Shown here piece after piece: positions 34,120-45,009 of a DNA stretch of 64,000 bases. The stretch is from assembly GCA_005406025.1 (NCBI GenBank), contig BGZK01000077.1, positions 558,001 through 622,000 of the forward strand, read 5' to 3'. Every line of letters starts with the position of its first letter. Position 1 is the stretch's first letter. Both the position numbers and the translations under genes were made by a program. This DNA is from Eumeta japonica. Taxonomy: Eukaryota; Arthropoda; Insecta; Lepidoptera; Psychidae. Under the pieces are notes generated by a model, which saw only the letters and a list, made by a program, of their open reading frames with translations, was not told where the DNA came from and made no database searches.

Positions 34120-35630
34120 AAACTTAAAGTTAGTGGACGTGTAATGGAAAGAGTATTTGTGGGTTCTTTGCGAGCTAAAATCCGAAACGAAGATAAAAAC
34201 GAGACTAATCGATACAACTCACAGATTTACAAATTGAAGAAGCAACGGGCAAGCCACATGGCCTGTGACTATAAAACTGAATCTTACCTGCTATCTAAAA
34301 TTTAAACAATCTAATTATTTTCCAAAGATGTCGTTGATAAAATTTTTTCGACTCTAGTTGACGGAATAACAACAATATAATTAATTAGATTATTCAAAAT
34401 TTATTTGTTTACTGTACTCTAAAACTTAAAACAGAAATTTTGGAAAAGACACGTAAATATTTATCACTATAGAATTAAATTAGAAAAGTTTAATTAACAT
34501 GAATTCTAACTAGCATGTATCTCAGATTTTATTTTATTTTGACTAATCATCTTCTCAACACAGCTTCATTTTGCTTGACAATCAATTCGCTAGATAAGTC
34601 AAAATATATAAAAATGCAAATGCAGGTCGTCTGACAGACAAATATATTTTCAGAAATAACGCGTGTTGGTAATTTCATTGAAATCGATTCAGCAATTACA
34701 CATAGACAAAACAAAAAAATCGATTCTTGATTCGAATTTGAATGCTTTTGTTTTGTTTTATATTCAGCCTATGTTTTGGTCAGACGTACAGGAATTAGGG
34801 ACTCATGAACAGAAAACTAAAACTATTTTTATTCTTTTTTGTAATGAACTCCTGGATAATATAAACACAAATATAAACAAATTTAAATTCCTGTTTGAAG
34901 TGGGATTCAATTAAGAATGCTTGACAAAGTGAATGTTTATATTGAAAATATTGAACAATAAGCACGTAAATTTTTATTATTTCAATAAAAATAAAAAATA
35001 TTATATGTAATTTCTGTTTAATTTGCTGACAACCCTGTTTTAGGTTGAAGGCGTGAATGGCTGGGCGTGCGTTGAGAGGCACTCTAGGTAAATGACTGTC
35101 TGCATTTGCTCCATTTATATAGGAGAGTCCTATATTTTTGACTAACGTTACAAGGCTAGAAATCATAGATGTGCTTTTTTTCATGACATCTCTCAATTTC
35201 CCTCCATTATAATATAGTTTTTATTTTTATAACATAGACGGATTGTTTGGAATTATAGAGTTATGTAATGTTTTTATATTCACTTGAAATATTTAAGAAT
35301 TTAATTTATCAATAACTCTTAAAATCTATATTAACCATTAGATTCTAGATAGAAAGTTTTTTTTTATACAACTACACAGTTGTTATTCCTTCTTACTACC
35401 AAGATAGAGATGAGGGAAAAGTATATAAGGTGTTCTTTTTCCTTCTGGCACTCATTTTTTTGATATATGATAATTTTAAAGATGAACATCATCAACATAT
35501 AATTAATGGTATAAGTTTATTAATGTAGTATCCGATATAATTTAAAATATTTTTATATACACATAAAAGAGATCATACCTTATGGCCTAAGTCTATCGGG
35601 GAATTCTTTTGATCCAGTTACATAATTGCC
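34120..35630. other. Noncoding stretch with an unexplained minus-strand frame
   Basis: A 133-codon minus frame (34795-35196) starts with MRDVMKKSTSMISSLVTL and continues NGANADSHLPRVPLNARP. That first third has balanced codons; the rest becomes A+T-rich and repetitive. It could hold an exon or a repeat. I recognise no domain. Confidence 0.35.
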
Positions 35631-35639
35631 CATCTCGGA

Positions 35640-35869
35640 GGGCCGGCCCTGCGTCCGCCCAGCCGGTGAATCACGACCGGCCTTGAACGCACCGCGTCAC
35701 GTTCACAGCTGACAGTCAAATTATATAGTTATAAAAATCAGCTTGATAGTATTCCTTCCTTTGTCGCATGCGGGTTTTGAGACTGTTTAGAGTGCTTTTG
35801 TGGGAAGCTTCGTTCTTTTATTATGGTCTAACCTTACCGGTACGTCCTCGTAGATCACTTCAAATAGGT
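35640..35869 (+). promoter_or_regulatory. CpG-rich island with candidate noncoding first exon
   Basis: 35640-35720 is CpG-rich (GGGCCGGCCCTGCGTCCGCC, CGACCGGCC, GCACCGCGTCACG). About 150 bp downstream the text reaches CACTTCAAATAG|GTAAGT, a full-consensus donor (GT at 35870-35871). Island, then initiator-like TCAG near 35740, then donor is the layout of an insect promoter with a short untranslated exon. No transcript evidence is available here. Confidence 0.35.
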
Positions 35870-36084
35870 AAGTTTGTATGCTTTAAGTAATTTTACGGTT
35901 CATTACATTTTGTTGGCTCTCTTTCAGTAATTATGTAAAAACCTTAATATTTACCCAAAATACTTGTAACGGATAAGTTATTTTTATATAAGCTGTTTTA
36001 CTGGCTGATATATGCATAAATATAAAATTTCCAACCTCTAGGCGCTGAAAATATAGGTTATAGCTTTGTTTTACGACGTCTATT

Positions 36085-36190
36085 TAAAAAGCCGGCGACA
36101 AACAAGTGATTACGGGTGTCCATGGGCGGTTGTGAGCATCTACTTTCCGATGACCCACATGCTCGTCTGTCTCTTATAAATCCTATAAAA
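36085..36190 (-). repeat. SINE-like repeat fragment, minus orientation
   Basis: Read on the minus strand: GACGAGCATGTGGGTCATCG, GAAAGTAGATGCTCACAACC, GCCCATGGACACCCGTAATC and then GTCGCCGGCTTTTT. This is the same family as at 27.1 kb. Confidence 0.55.
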
Positions 36191-36959
36191 TAAAAGAATC
36201 ACTAATACAGGAACCATTAGAATTTTTTGCAGGAATAGTAAACAGAATAAGCCACATTAGCGAAGCAAGATTCTGACAAGTTATCGGCACATCATGCACC
36301 TCCTACTAAATGTTGATGTAAAACCAGTTAGTTTTATTAACCGTATAGAGTGCATAAGTAGTAATTTGTTGAAGATGTGATCAGTTCGGTAGACTTAGAA
36401 AAAAAATAAAAATAAATACAGAAACATGCTTATCGTTCAAAAATTATCAGCAAGAAAATGCATTACAAACTGTATTTTTTGCTATCCGTACTATAAAGCG
36501 TACCACTATCCTCCGCTAACCGGTTCACTATTGCTAGCGCCATTAGGCCTTGATCCATTCTAGGTTTTTGCTATAATGATATAGCACGATAAAATTACCA
36601 TGGCTCGACCAGTTTTTACTACAAACGCGGCGCCGTCACAGAAACAATCGATTACTATTCAATTCGTACCTGTATCGATGCCGACGACGAGACTAACTCG
36701 GTTCTAGTTTTGTTTTTTTTTCGCGATTCGCCTCCTTAATATCGAACTTCTCTTTTATTGTACGTTTTCCTTTACTGATGATAAACCAATTACTATTTTT
36801 CGATGATATTTTATTTTGCCATTGCAATTAATTAACGATCATGTTTACGACTCATTTGAATATAAACCGAACATTTGAATCGAAATTTAATAATAGAATT
36901 CTGTTATGTTAATTTTATTACACCTTTAAAGGTATTACTTATATGTACACGTAATAAAG

Positions 36960-37110
36960 CGGCTGCGTGCTTAGAGGTTAAGGCGGTGATCTTCGAACCA
37001 AAATGTGATTGGTTTGTTTCTGAACATAATGAGTTTTAATTTAGGTTAATTCGTAAGTACCCAGAGTGAAGAGCTCAAGATTCAAACCCCGCGGTCTCAA
37101 ATAAGAAGAC
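36960..37110 (+). repeat. Possible tRNA-derived SINE head
   Basis: GCTTAGAGGTTAAGGCGG resembles an internal A box. About 100 bp on, AGATTCAAACCCC resembles a B box. The spacing is too long for a tRNA gene and the arms do not fold as one, so a SINE or tRNA relic is likelier. Confidence 0.3.
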
Positions 37111-37149
37111 CGTGGGTGGTATACGCCAGCAGAAGCCTAATTAAAAATT

Positions 37150-37990
37150 GATACAACACGCGTAATTGCCTAGAATTATTTCTCAATATTTTTTTTTCAT
37201 TACATTTTTGTATGAATTTTATTCTATTCATCGCGTTTTCATGTTTTAAGTGTCATATATGTTCATCCCAAGACACAAAGACAAACATACATTTTTTTCA
37301 CAGCATCTGTAACGCGTTGTATATAACCTGTGTGTATTTTATTTTCGCTTCTTCCTAACATTTTACTGTTATAAAGATATTTTTGGTGGGTGGCGTGTCT
37401 GTAAAATACATGATCACTGCGCCACCCCTCGTGTGTAAATATAGAATGAATTTATTAATTTTTTACGTAGAAGCTTGACATGCATCCTAATAAAAAGTGG
37501 TTAGCACAAAAATATTATCCATGTTCAAATACCTATATACAATTACCAATTTTCGGGGCAATCGGTTAAATGGTCCAAAAGTTGATGTGCTGGAGCGCTA
37601 TACAGTGACGAGTTATAGCAAAATCAATAGCACAAAAAATCTTCGTGTTGAATACCAGTATGTATTAATTTTATTGGCGGTCAGTTGAACGCTTATAAGA
37701 TGATGCGCTGCAACACTACGTAATGAGGAATTATAATAAAATGGACAACGATAAGAAGCTTCTTCATGAAAGCAGTTAGTTGTATTTTTATTGTATTTAT
37801 TGTCAGTAATTTTTTTTTTGTTATTTTACTACAATTATTGCGACCAATTTGTTTACGAAAATATATTTCTTCGCCGCTCTCTCGTATCGTAACTCGCACA
37901 CACCGGCACACACTCAATAATAGTTTGATCACTTTTGCTTTTCAATGAACTTGCAACCGTTTAATAACCTACGGTATCTCATTATGCTAA
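37150..37990. other. A+T-rich noncoding stretch
   Basis: No gene seen. Open frames on both strands around 37690-37950 are mutual shadows. Confidence 0.55.
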
Positions 37991-38009
37991 ACAAAAAGGA
38001 AAGTCCAAA

Positions 38010-38165
38010 CACGCCCCGCGGCCGCCGATCAGATAAAACTACAAAGAACGGAAGTATCAGCATCTGCGTACGCGCCCGCCGCGGCGCACGGACACACCTC
38101 ACTCTCGCGCTGTCTCTCTTGATCGAGTTCGGGCGACGTCCGTCCGACGCGCCACGATATATCTG
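38010..38165. promoter_or_regulatory. CpG-rich island
   Basis: Dense CpG (CGCCCCGCGGCCGCCGATC, CGTACGCGCCCGCCGCGGCG, GGGCGACGTCCGTCCGACGC) lies between A+T-rich flanks. It has the look of an insect promoter. The + strand open frame here is explained by the composition. Confidence 0.4.
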
Positions 38166-38399
38166 TAATTAGAGATCGCAAATCTGGCGTGCGAAAATTC
38201 TCTCGGGCTCCTTCAAAATTGGTGAATAATAATGTGATGTTGCAGTATCTAAAGCAATTTTATCGTTTTACTTTAGTTTACGCGTTTGTAAAATTAAAAA
38301 TATTATTCCAATGGTTTTACATCAATATCTTCTATAATTGTCTATGGTTTGAAGCGAGATATCGAATTGGGTATATCCATCGATCTGTATGAATCCATT

Positions 38400-39580
38400 C
38401 CTTACTAAAGCAACGGCGTTTAACCAAGAAACATCTTAAAAGCAGGGAATGAGATACAATCTCCGTCTTTTAATACATATTTTCATTTGATTATTGTGCC
38501 TACTGACAATTTTACAGCACAACACCGAGTTTAATAGATTTTATCGCTCGACGGGCCGTTCAACTTATAGGATTTACGTTTACGAGGGATTTAAGAGTGT
38601 ATGCATTTCGTTCGAAGGGATCTATCTATAAACAGAGATGTGTATAAATAACATCGTAATAGAAATGGTAGCGATACAGTGTTACAAACACAATCACAAA
38701 GTGTGTCAAATGATTCCCTTATGCATAGCGACAAGTACGTTTACTGTGTTGCATGTGCTCGGTTAAATATTAGATCGAGTAATGTATCAAAACCGAGCAC
38801 ATCGTTGCCAAATATATGTTCGGTAACAACTTGGCCTAATAACCTGTAGCTAATAGGATTCAAAAGAAGCAATGTGAACGTGCTAATAAAGGTTTTTTTA
38901 ATTAAATGATACACGCTCTTCTTTTGTATTTTGTGGTGTAATAACTATGTGGTGTATGTTATTAATTTCAGGATAGGTTTATTAAGATATAGTAATTAAC
39001 CGTTTTTACACGCGTTATCTATATTATGCCTGGTTGTAAGGCATTGGTCGTGTCGTCGTGACCATATGTGGTTACGTATTATGTATTATACATACAAAGA
39101 TACTCTTTGAAAGTGAATACGATATGTTCACTTGGATTTCTCTGAACTTTGGGAAAACAAACAATCCTATAGCTTACGGTGTTCTTTTTGTCAATCATAT
39201 CTCCGCTTTACTATAATCCTTTTCGATATGTACATAATAGGTATATAAATTATTTTTCAAGTATAGCGCTATGTTTTCGAATTTTCTATCCACGCCCATG
39301 CTATAAGCTATGTAGCTTATCGTAATTCACCAATTTCAACAAAAGCACGTATGTGTATTTTTACTAGGCTCCAACTGTCTCTCCTCTCTTTGAAAAGTAG
39401 ACTCTTAGCTCAAACTTATAAATAAAATAATAGCCGGCTTGAATGTATAGGTTTAAATGGCATAGCACTGAAATTTGACATTGACCGATGTCAAGATCAG
39501 GGCGTTTGTCCGGGTTTTCATAGCTATATAGGTACGTAAAAATCGAAAATACATAATGCCGTATTATTCGGGCCAATCGT
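38400..39580. other. Noncoding stretch
   Basis: Nothing recognised. Confidence 0.55.
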
Positions 39581-39599
39581 CATTGTTCGCATTTTATGG

Positions 39600-40240
39600 C
39601 AATTTAACTCAAATTTTTCCTGACGCTACGGAACCGTCGACGCGTGAACCAAACTAGAAGTTGACAGATGTTTCACGTCATTCCTTACACTAGACACGAG
39701 ACAAAAAATGAGATCTAATCCAATGTAATTTTCAACGCAGGTCACGAACGGAACACCATATGCATATCGCGGATCTTGACTTTCTCCTATCGAGAGAGAG
39801 AGAGAGAGAGAGAGAGACAGAAAAAGAAACTTAACACACAGTCGAATTATTTTTTAATAAGTAATCAACGATCCGCCAAACGCGATGCGAAAACCGTGAA
39901 AGAACTCGCGAAAGCAAATCGTACAACGAGTAAACTATCGATACGATTACAACATACTTATAGTATGAGAGACGGTGGCTTAGAGCTTAAGGAGTCCGTG
40001 AACCGAAAGGTGCTACGTTCAAACCTTACCGAGAGCGAATTTATCGATGAGTTTGTGGAACCATTCGCTGTGTGTCTCGGACGATACGAAAAGCGTCCAT
40101 CGCGGACGTCGTTGTCGCGTCAGTAACGACGGTCGTCAGCAGTCTACACCGGACGGCGTGGAGGGTGTATAGTCCAAGTCTCTCAAAGTTTGTAGGGGGA
40201 TATAGCAGTAATGAGGTGTATAGAACCTGACGCAAACAAC
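39600..40240 (+). promoter_or_regulatory. G+C-rich regulatory-looking region with (GA)n and a tRNA-like motif
   Basis: The region contains CCGTCGACGCGTGAACC (39638) and a GA-dinucleotide run (39792-39816), a possible GAGA-factor site. It also has a tRNA-like pair GGTGGCTTAGAGCTTAAGG / ACGTTCAAACC (39972-40030), like the start of a lepidopteran SINE. A CpG-rich end, GCGTCAGTAACGACGGTCG (40117), includes an arthropod initiator-like TCAGT. The 116-codon frame crossing it starts inside the GA run and has no domain, so I do not call it a gene. Confidence 0.35.
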
Positions 40241-40249
40241 AACAACATG

Positions 40250-40980
40250 TATATGTACACGTTTATGTGGTTCGATTAGAATTTTTATAGAATCAACCAA
40301 ATGAGTTGGTGCGAAAGTGCACTGATATAATTTCAACAATGTTATTTCTATATGGTACAAACGGTACACGCGCCCTGTTTAAGTTCGTCACATTCGCAAA
40401 TGGTGAAGATCGCGATAAAAGAAAAATAGGGTGTGTATTCGAATTTCGAAAGTAAGTCTTTTTGTCTAAGTATATATTATAAAGTTTCTTGGAACTGGTA
40501 GTGGACCTCCGAAAAGGAAGATAAGCACTTGCAGAGTTCCCCACTGCGTGTATCAATATTAGTGTACAAATTTCTATAAAAGACTAAACCGCTTTTTCAC
40601 AAAAAGTTCAAATGGAGTACAACTTGTGTCACTCTCGTAATTTTTAATCTTTTCGCTATCCATAAGTTTAACGATGTTTTTCTTAAACGCGCTGAACACA
40701 AAATTGTCATTTATACTGTTATTATGAATTCGGTGTTTATCGGTTTTTAAATGCAAATCTTAAAGTTGTTGTTCACCAGTTTTCGTATATCTTGACGTAA
40801 ATGAAGATGCATACGTAGAGAACAGGGCAAATCACATCGTCCTCGAGTACAGACCGTCTCAAAATATCGCTAATAATATAATCTCTCTTGGCATTCTCTT
40901 TCGGATCGGCACAGATCGCTTTCCCATTAAAATGGTGTATTAGTAAAACGGTTTTGTAACAAAAAAAAAACCTCTAGTGT
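40250..40980. other. Noncoding stretch
   Basis: No supported gene. Several minus-strand frames overlap but none carries a domain. Confidence 0.5.
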
Positions 40981-40999
40981 AATAGTCGAACAAAAGTTC

Positions 41000-41125
41000 G
41001 TGCAGGCGGCGAGCGAAGGCGCAGACATCAATCACGCGCGCCCACCGGCGCACGGCTCTCCGCGACAATAACCGCGCCGGTTCTCACGGCACGAGACGGT
41101 CCGGGAACCGTGTGCGATGGTTTTT
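41000..41125. promoter_or_regulatory. CpG-rich island
   Basis: GCAGGCGGCGAGCGAAGGCG, CACGCGCGCCCACCGGCGCA, CCGCGCCGGTTCTCACGG and related text make this one of the most CpG-dense blocks in the window. It is the last of three islands within 3 kb (38.0, 40.1, 41.0 kb), about 9 kb upstream of the spectrin-repeat gene's first visible exon. It could be an alternative promoter of that gene on either strand. Confidence 0.4.
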
Positions 41126-41717
41126 ACTTTCTTTACACTCTCGGTCTCGATAATTCTTAATGGGTCCACGACGAAAATCGGCAGAAGGGGACAATATCCG
41201 GTGTGTGAAATAATATACTCTAGTCGTGGTAATTTTTCAGAATTGTGATGTAGCCTCAACTGTTGTTTCAACACAAGCGGCGGTGATGGTATTCATGTGC
41301 AGAAATATAATTTTGCAAAGTTAATAGTTGTTTACAGGATAACTATTATTTTTGTAAGCTAAATACTTCTTAAATTCGTAGAATTTAACGTAATCCTTTG
41401 ATTTTTACTTAAAAACCATCCATTTTGTTTGCTAAGCAGAGGCCCGTACTGCACTCGCGCATACAAAAATTGTATCAGATTTCCAACAAAATCTCATTAA
41501 TTGTATTTTTCGCTTGCTATGATTGTAATTCCGTCCTTGATCACGGTCCCAGTAAAGAAAGATCCTATTCCTATCCCGTTATCGTGCTATTTGCAATCAA
41601 CAATCTGGTTCTTCTCCTAAGGCAATTATTATTACTAATTATGGTTTTTCATATTTTATCGAAACGTAAATACGGTTAACCATACTTGTGATTTTTTGGA
41701 AAACAATTTCATTTAAG

Positions 41718-41960
41718 TTTTTAACCGACTTCAAAGAGGATCTATGTTTATCTGCATGTATTTTTTATGTATGTTCAGTATACTTCGTCAATTGTGGACC
41801 GATTTGAAAAATTCTGTTTTGTTGGTAAATATGCACTCGAGGTGGTCCCACAGTCAGCAAGTCAGAATTTGATGATAGAATCTCAAGAAATTTGATTGAT
41901 GTCCTAAAATATTATAGTTTCGTATGGTATGTTTGAGCTCTTTTTATTAGTTATTTAAGT
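41718..41960 (+). repeat. LINE-derived repeat (AACCGACTTCAAA type)
   Basis: TTTTAACCGACTTCAAAGAGG begins the block, followed by GTATTTTTTATGTATGTTC and GTGGACCGATTTGAAAAATT. This order is common in lepidopteran genomes. Confidence 0.55.
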
Positions 41961-42102
41961 CTTTCCGTCTGGGAGTTATCATCTCATATGGAAACCACAG
42001 CACTACTTAACGGTTAGGATTTAGAGGACAATACTGCAATTTGTGGTCAGAAACTACTTTTCAAAGGCTACGATTAGAACCTGAGAATATACAGAAATAA
42101 AT

Positions 42103-42158
<56 letters not shown>
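42103..42158. repeat. (TA)n microsatellite
   Basis: A pure TA dinucleotide run of about 27 repeats. The minus-strand isoleucine/tyrosine frame over it is an artefact. Confidence 0.97.
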
Positions 42159-42159
<1 letters not shown>

Positions 42160-42162
<3 letters not shown>

Positions 42163-43050
42163 CATTGCTAATAAGATGAAAAAATATTTCGAACTTCCAG
42201 TGCTTATACTGTGACGTATAAGTTGGGTGTAAGCTGAATTGAACTTGTCTAAGCATATTTATATTATATTAAACTATAAGTATGACGTTAAAACCATTAG
42301 TTATTGCTACAAATACAGCACAGGGATACTATGAGTGTAGGCTCTTCTTAATTTTTCTTTTATTTAATATTCATTCATCTCAACCTAACTTAACTTTATT
42401 TTTGAGTTTCTTGCAATAGATGTTTCTTTCTACACATAGAAAGTGTACTTACGTTCGTCTGACCCATAATGTATAATCTCCATTACCGCTGCAGATCCAA
42501 TATCTAAATCTCGAAGATGTTGTATGGGTCAATTTAGCTTACTGCAATGGGTATTGTTTAGAAAGTAATCTTGTAGTAAAAGTCTTTGATTCCGCGAAGC
42601 CTAACGGGCAGGCCGGTTCGGTTTTTACGTGAAAGTCGATATTTATGGGCCTTTGAAACACGACAGCATCTCAATAGTTTTGGTTTCAAAGTTACGTTTG
42701 CTATTTATTGACTTTGATTTGTTGAAAATTGATATTGATATTCCACATATGCTGTATAAAAATAATACTTAATAATGTATCATAAATGAAAACATAACGG
42801 TGTTTTGTAATATCAAATGTATATGATAATTAAATACGACAGATAAATTCATGTAATATTTGCACTACTTTTCTTATTAGTGTACTATCCAAAGTAAATG
42901 TTCCAGAATTTAAAAAAAAATATCAGTTTGGAATGATGATTTAAAATTGCTCATATCGGTTTATTAAAAAACTATTAACTGTACTGAGGTAGTTTATCAA
43001 ATAAAAAAAAATCTTTTTATTAAAAGCTGCTACATCATTTGCATTGAATT
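42160..43050. other. A+T-rich noncoding stretch
   Basis: Nothing recognised. Confidence 0.6.
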
Positions 43051-43059
43051 GATAACCTA

Positions 43060-43880
43060 TTATTATAGAACCCGCATTCGAACACGTCCATTAATTAAGT
43101 CATCAATATTAATTATGTCATCAATCGTGTCGAAGTGAAAGCCCTTCACGACGCGGCGACTTAAATAAGAGCAAAGCTATAATCATTTATTATTATATTT
43201 GTTTAAATACTCGAGGCCGCTGGCAGCCTCTCATCAATCAAGTGTTATCATAGGGCCATTAGCCGTAATCTGCCAAACGTTCGACATCATTCGTTGTCGG
43301 CGATACATAAACTTACTTATTGTTAAACGTACGAATATTATACTTATACGTGCTTAAGTTTTTAACAGATCGTTTGTCTTCGATTCGGTTTAAGAGTATT
43401 GTGTTATTTAACCTTCGTCGATTTAATGTGTGTGCCAATAGCTACACTACCATTTCTGTGATAGGTCTTGCAATGATTCAAAACTAACGCAATTTAGAAT
43501 CAATAACAACGCCACATAAAAATATTGAAATTTATTGTATGAATTAAGATGTTATGTCTGGAATTTTAATGTGTTACTGTATACAAATATTTTTCCTTAC
43601 AATAATTGCAATCATTGCAATATAATTATTTCCATCTGAGATACAGTCGTACGAATTCCACCATATTGTAGGTCCATACTTTCGTTTGCACTTATTTCGA
43701 TTCACGTAACCGCCGAGTAATCTCGTAATGCATCAACCAATTGCTCGTTCAGGAGCAATCATTCAAATCCAATCATCAGAGCCAGCCTGTAGTTAAAAGA
43801 GAATGGAAACAATTTATCTCTCTGTGAGCTAATAAGATGATCACGTTTATTTTTGCTGACTTTCGTACGCATGCCGTCTA
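43060..43880. promoter_or_regulatory. Complex, possibly conserved noncoding DNA
   Basis: Two stretches (43060-43310 and 43690-43880) are of balanced, high-complexity sequence with many homeodomain-like cores (TCATCAAT, ATCAATCA, TAATTA). Examples are GAGGCCGCTGGCAGCCTC with ATCAATCAAGTG, and GCATCAACCAATTGCTCG. There are no repeats and no open frames. This is the texture of an enhancer, judged by eye only. Confidence 0.25.
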
Positions 43881-44253
43881 AGCCGTATCATACATTAAAA
43901 TTGTCAAATGTTAATTAACGTTTAACTACCATTTGGCAGTTATTGTTTTTTTTTCGTTGTATTGGGTGTGTATATTGCATAATTATTAATTATTCTTTTC
44001 TTTAGTTTGGTCTCTCGATTTAATCCGAATGACTTTATTCATTATATATTGAATATTTTAAGATCAAAGTGCTAAACAATGTAAAATGTATAGTTACCAA
44101 TTTTTGTAAACATGCTTCGATATACGTTTTGAAGTTGTTTTTTTTCATATCAAAGTACCTAATAGCAACGCATTCTTTGTTCTTTTTTCAAATCGTTTGT
44201 TTACAATTTCTCCACTTATATTTAATTACCTACACACATATTCAAAATATAAT

Positions 44254-44455
44254 ACTAGCTGTCCCGCCCGCTTCGCTGGGTAATTTTTATTATAAATAAA
44301 ATGGAGAAGGATTTACGGAATTCTAAAAATGAGTAGCCTAGAACCATCTACAAATCATCCCGCATCGAATGGTCCCTGTCTCATGTCTATACGTTTAGTC
44401 GTTTTTATGTGATTGACGAACAAAGACAACCTATTTTCATTATATATGTATAGAT
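44254..44455 (+). repeat. LINE-derived repeat with ACTAGCTGTCCCGCC start
   Basis: It begins ACTAGCTGTCCCGCCCGC followed by TTCGCTGGGTAA, one of the commonest repeat starts in Lepidoptera, and ends TTTCATTATATATGTATAGATT. It is about 200 bp long, internally deleted compared with longer copies such as the one at 55.8 kb. Confidence 0.65.
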
Positions 44456-44674
44456 TCACTTTTTTCCCATTAGTAAATTCTTTTTAAGATGAAAAAAAGT
44501 ATTGACATTTTAGTTTCATTATAAATTATTTGCTTAGGAAGTGTGCTTATATTTGTTCGGTTTTTTTAAGTAAACAATTCAATTAGTATAATGTTGGACA
44601 ATTAAAATCAAGATTTTTAGTTTGAATTAGTTTATACTAGCTATATTTACTCTAGTATATTTAGTTAATTTAAT

Positions 44675-45001
44675 ACAATCTATTACAAGGTCCAATATTT
44701 GAAAGTGTAATACATATAATAGTAGCATGAAGAATAACAACGTATTTGTGGGTAGATATTTATTCTGCATCCTCATGGTAATAAATATTACAACGTGTCT
44801 TGATATGATTTGACAATTGATGGATCAGATCTAAACATGTGCTCAATGTAACAAAATCTATTACATGCACCAATCATTCAAAATATAATATAATGAAAGC
44901 ATAAAGGATTACAAATCATTTCTAGTTAGATAGTTATTCTGCGTATCATAATAATACATATTACATCATGTCTTGATGTGACTCAACAATTGATGGATTG
45001 A
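44675..45001 (+). repeat. Old tandem duplication, about 178-bp offset
   Basis: ATCTATTACA..CCAAT, then TTATTCTGC, CATATTACA or AATATTACAAC, GTGTCTTGAT or ATGTCTTGAT, and CAATTGATGGAT occur in the same order in both halves (44675-44826 and 44853-45001), with many substitutions. Confidence 0.7.
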
Positions 45002-45009
45002 ATACTTTC

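Noticed and set aside
36960..37110. tRNA gene
   Set aside because: The boxes are about 100 bp apart and no cloverleaf forms. Listed only as a possible SINE head.
37693..38392. Four overlapping 60-79 codon frames
   Set aside because: Mutual shadows across A+T-rich DNA and a CpG island, with no conserved motif in any.
39776..40126. 116-codon + strand frame starting in a GA repeat
   Set aside because: The start lies in an Arg-Glu run made by the microsatellite. No domain, and the 3' half overlaps a tRNA-like motif and CpG-rich DNA.
42074..42256. Minus frame rich in Tyr-Ile
   Set aside because: Translation of a TA microsatellite.
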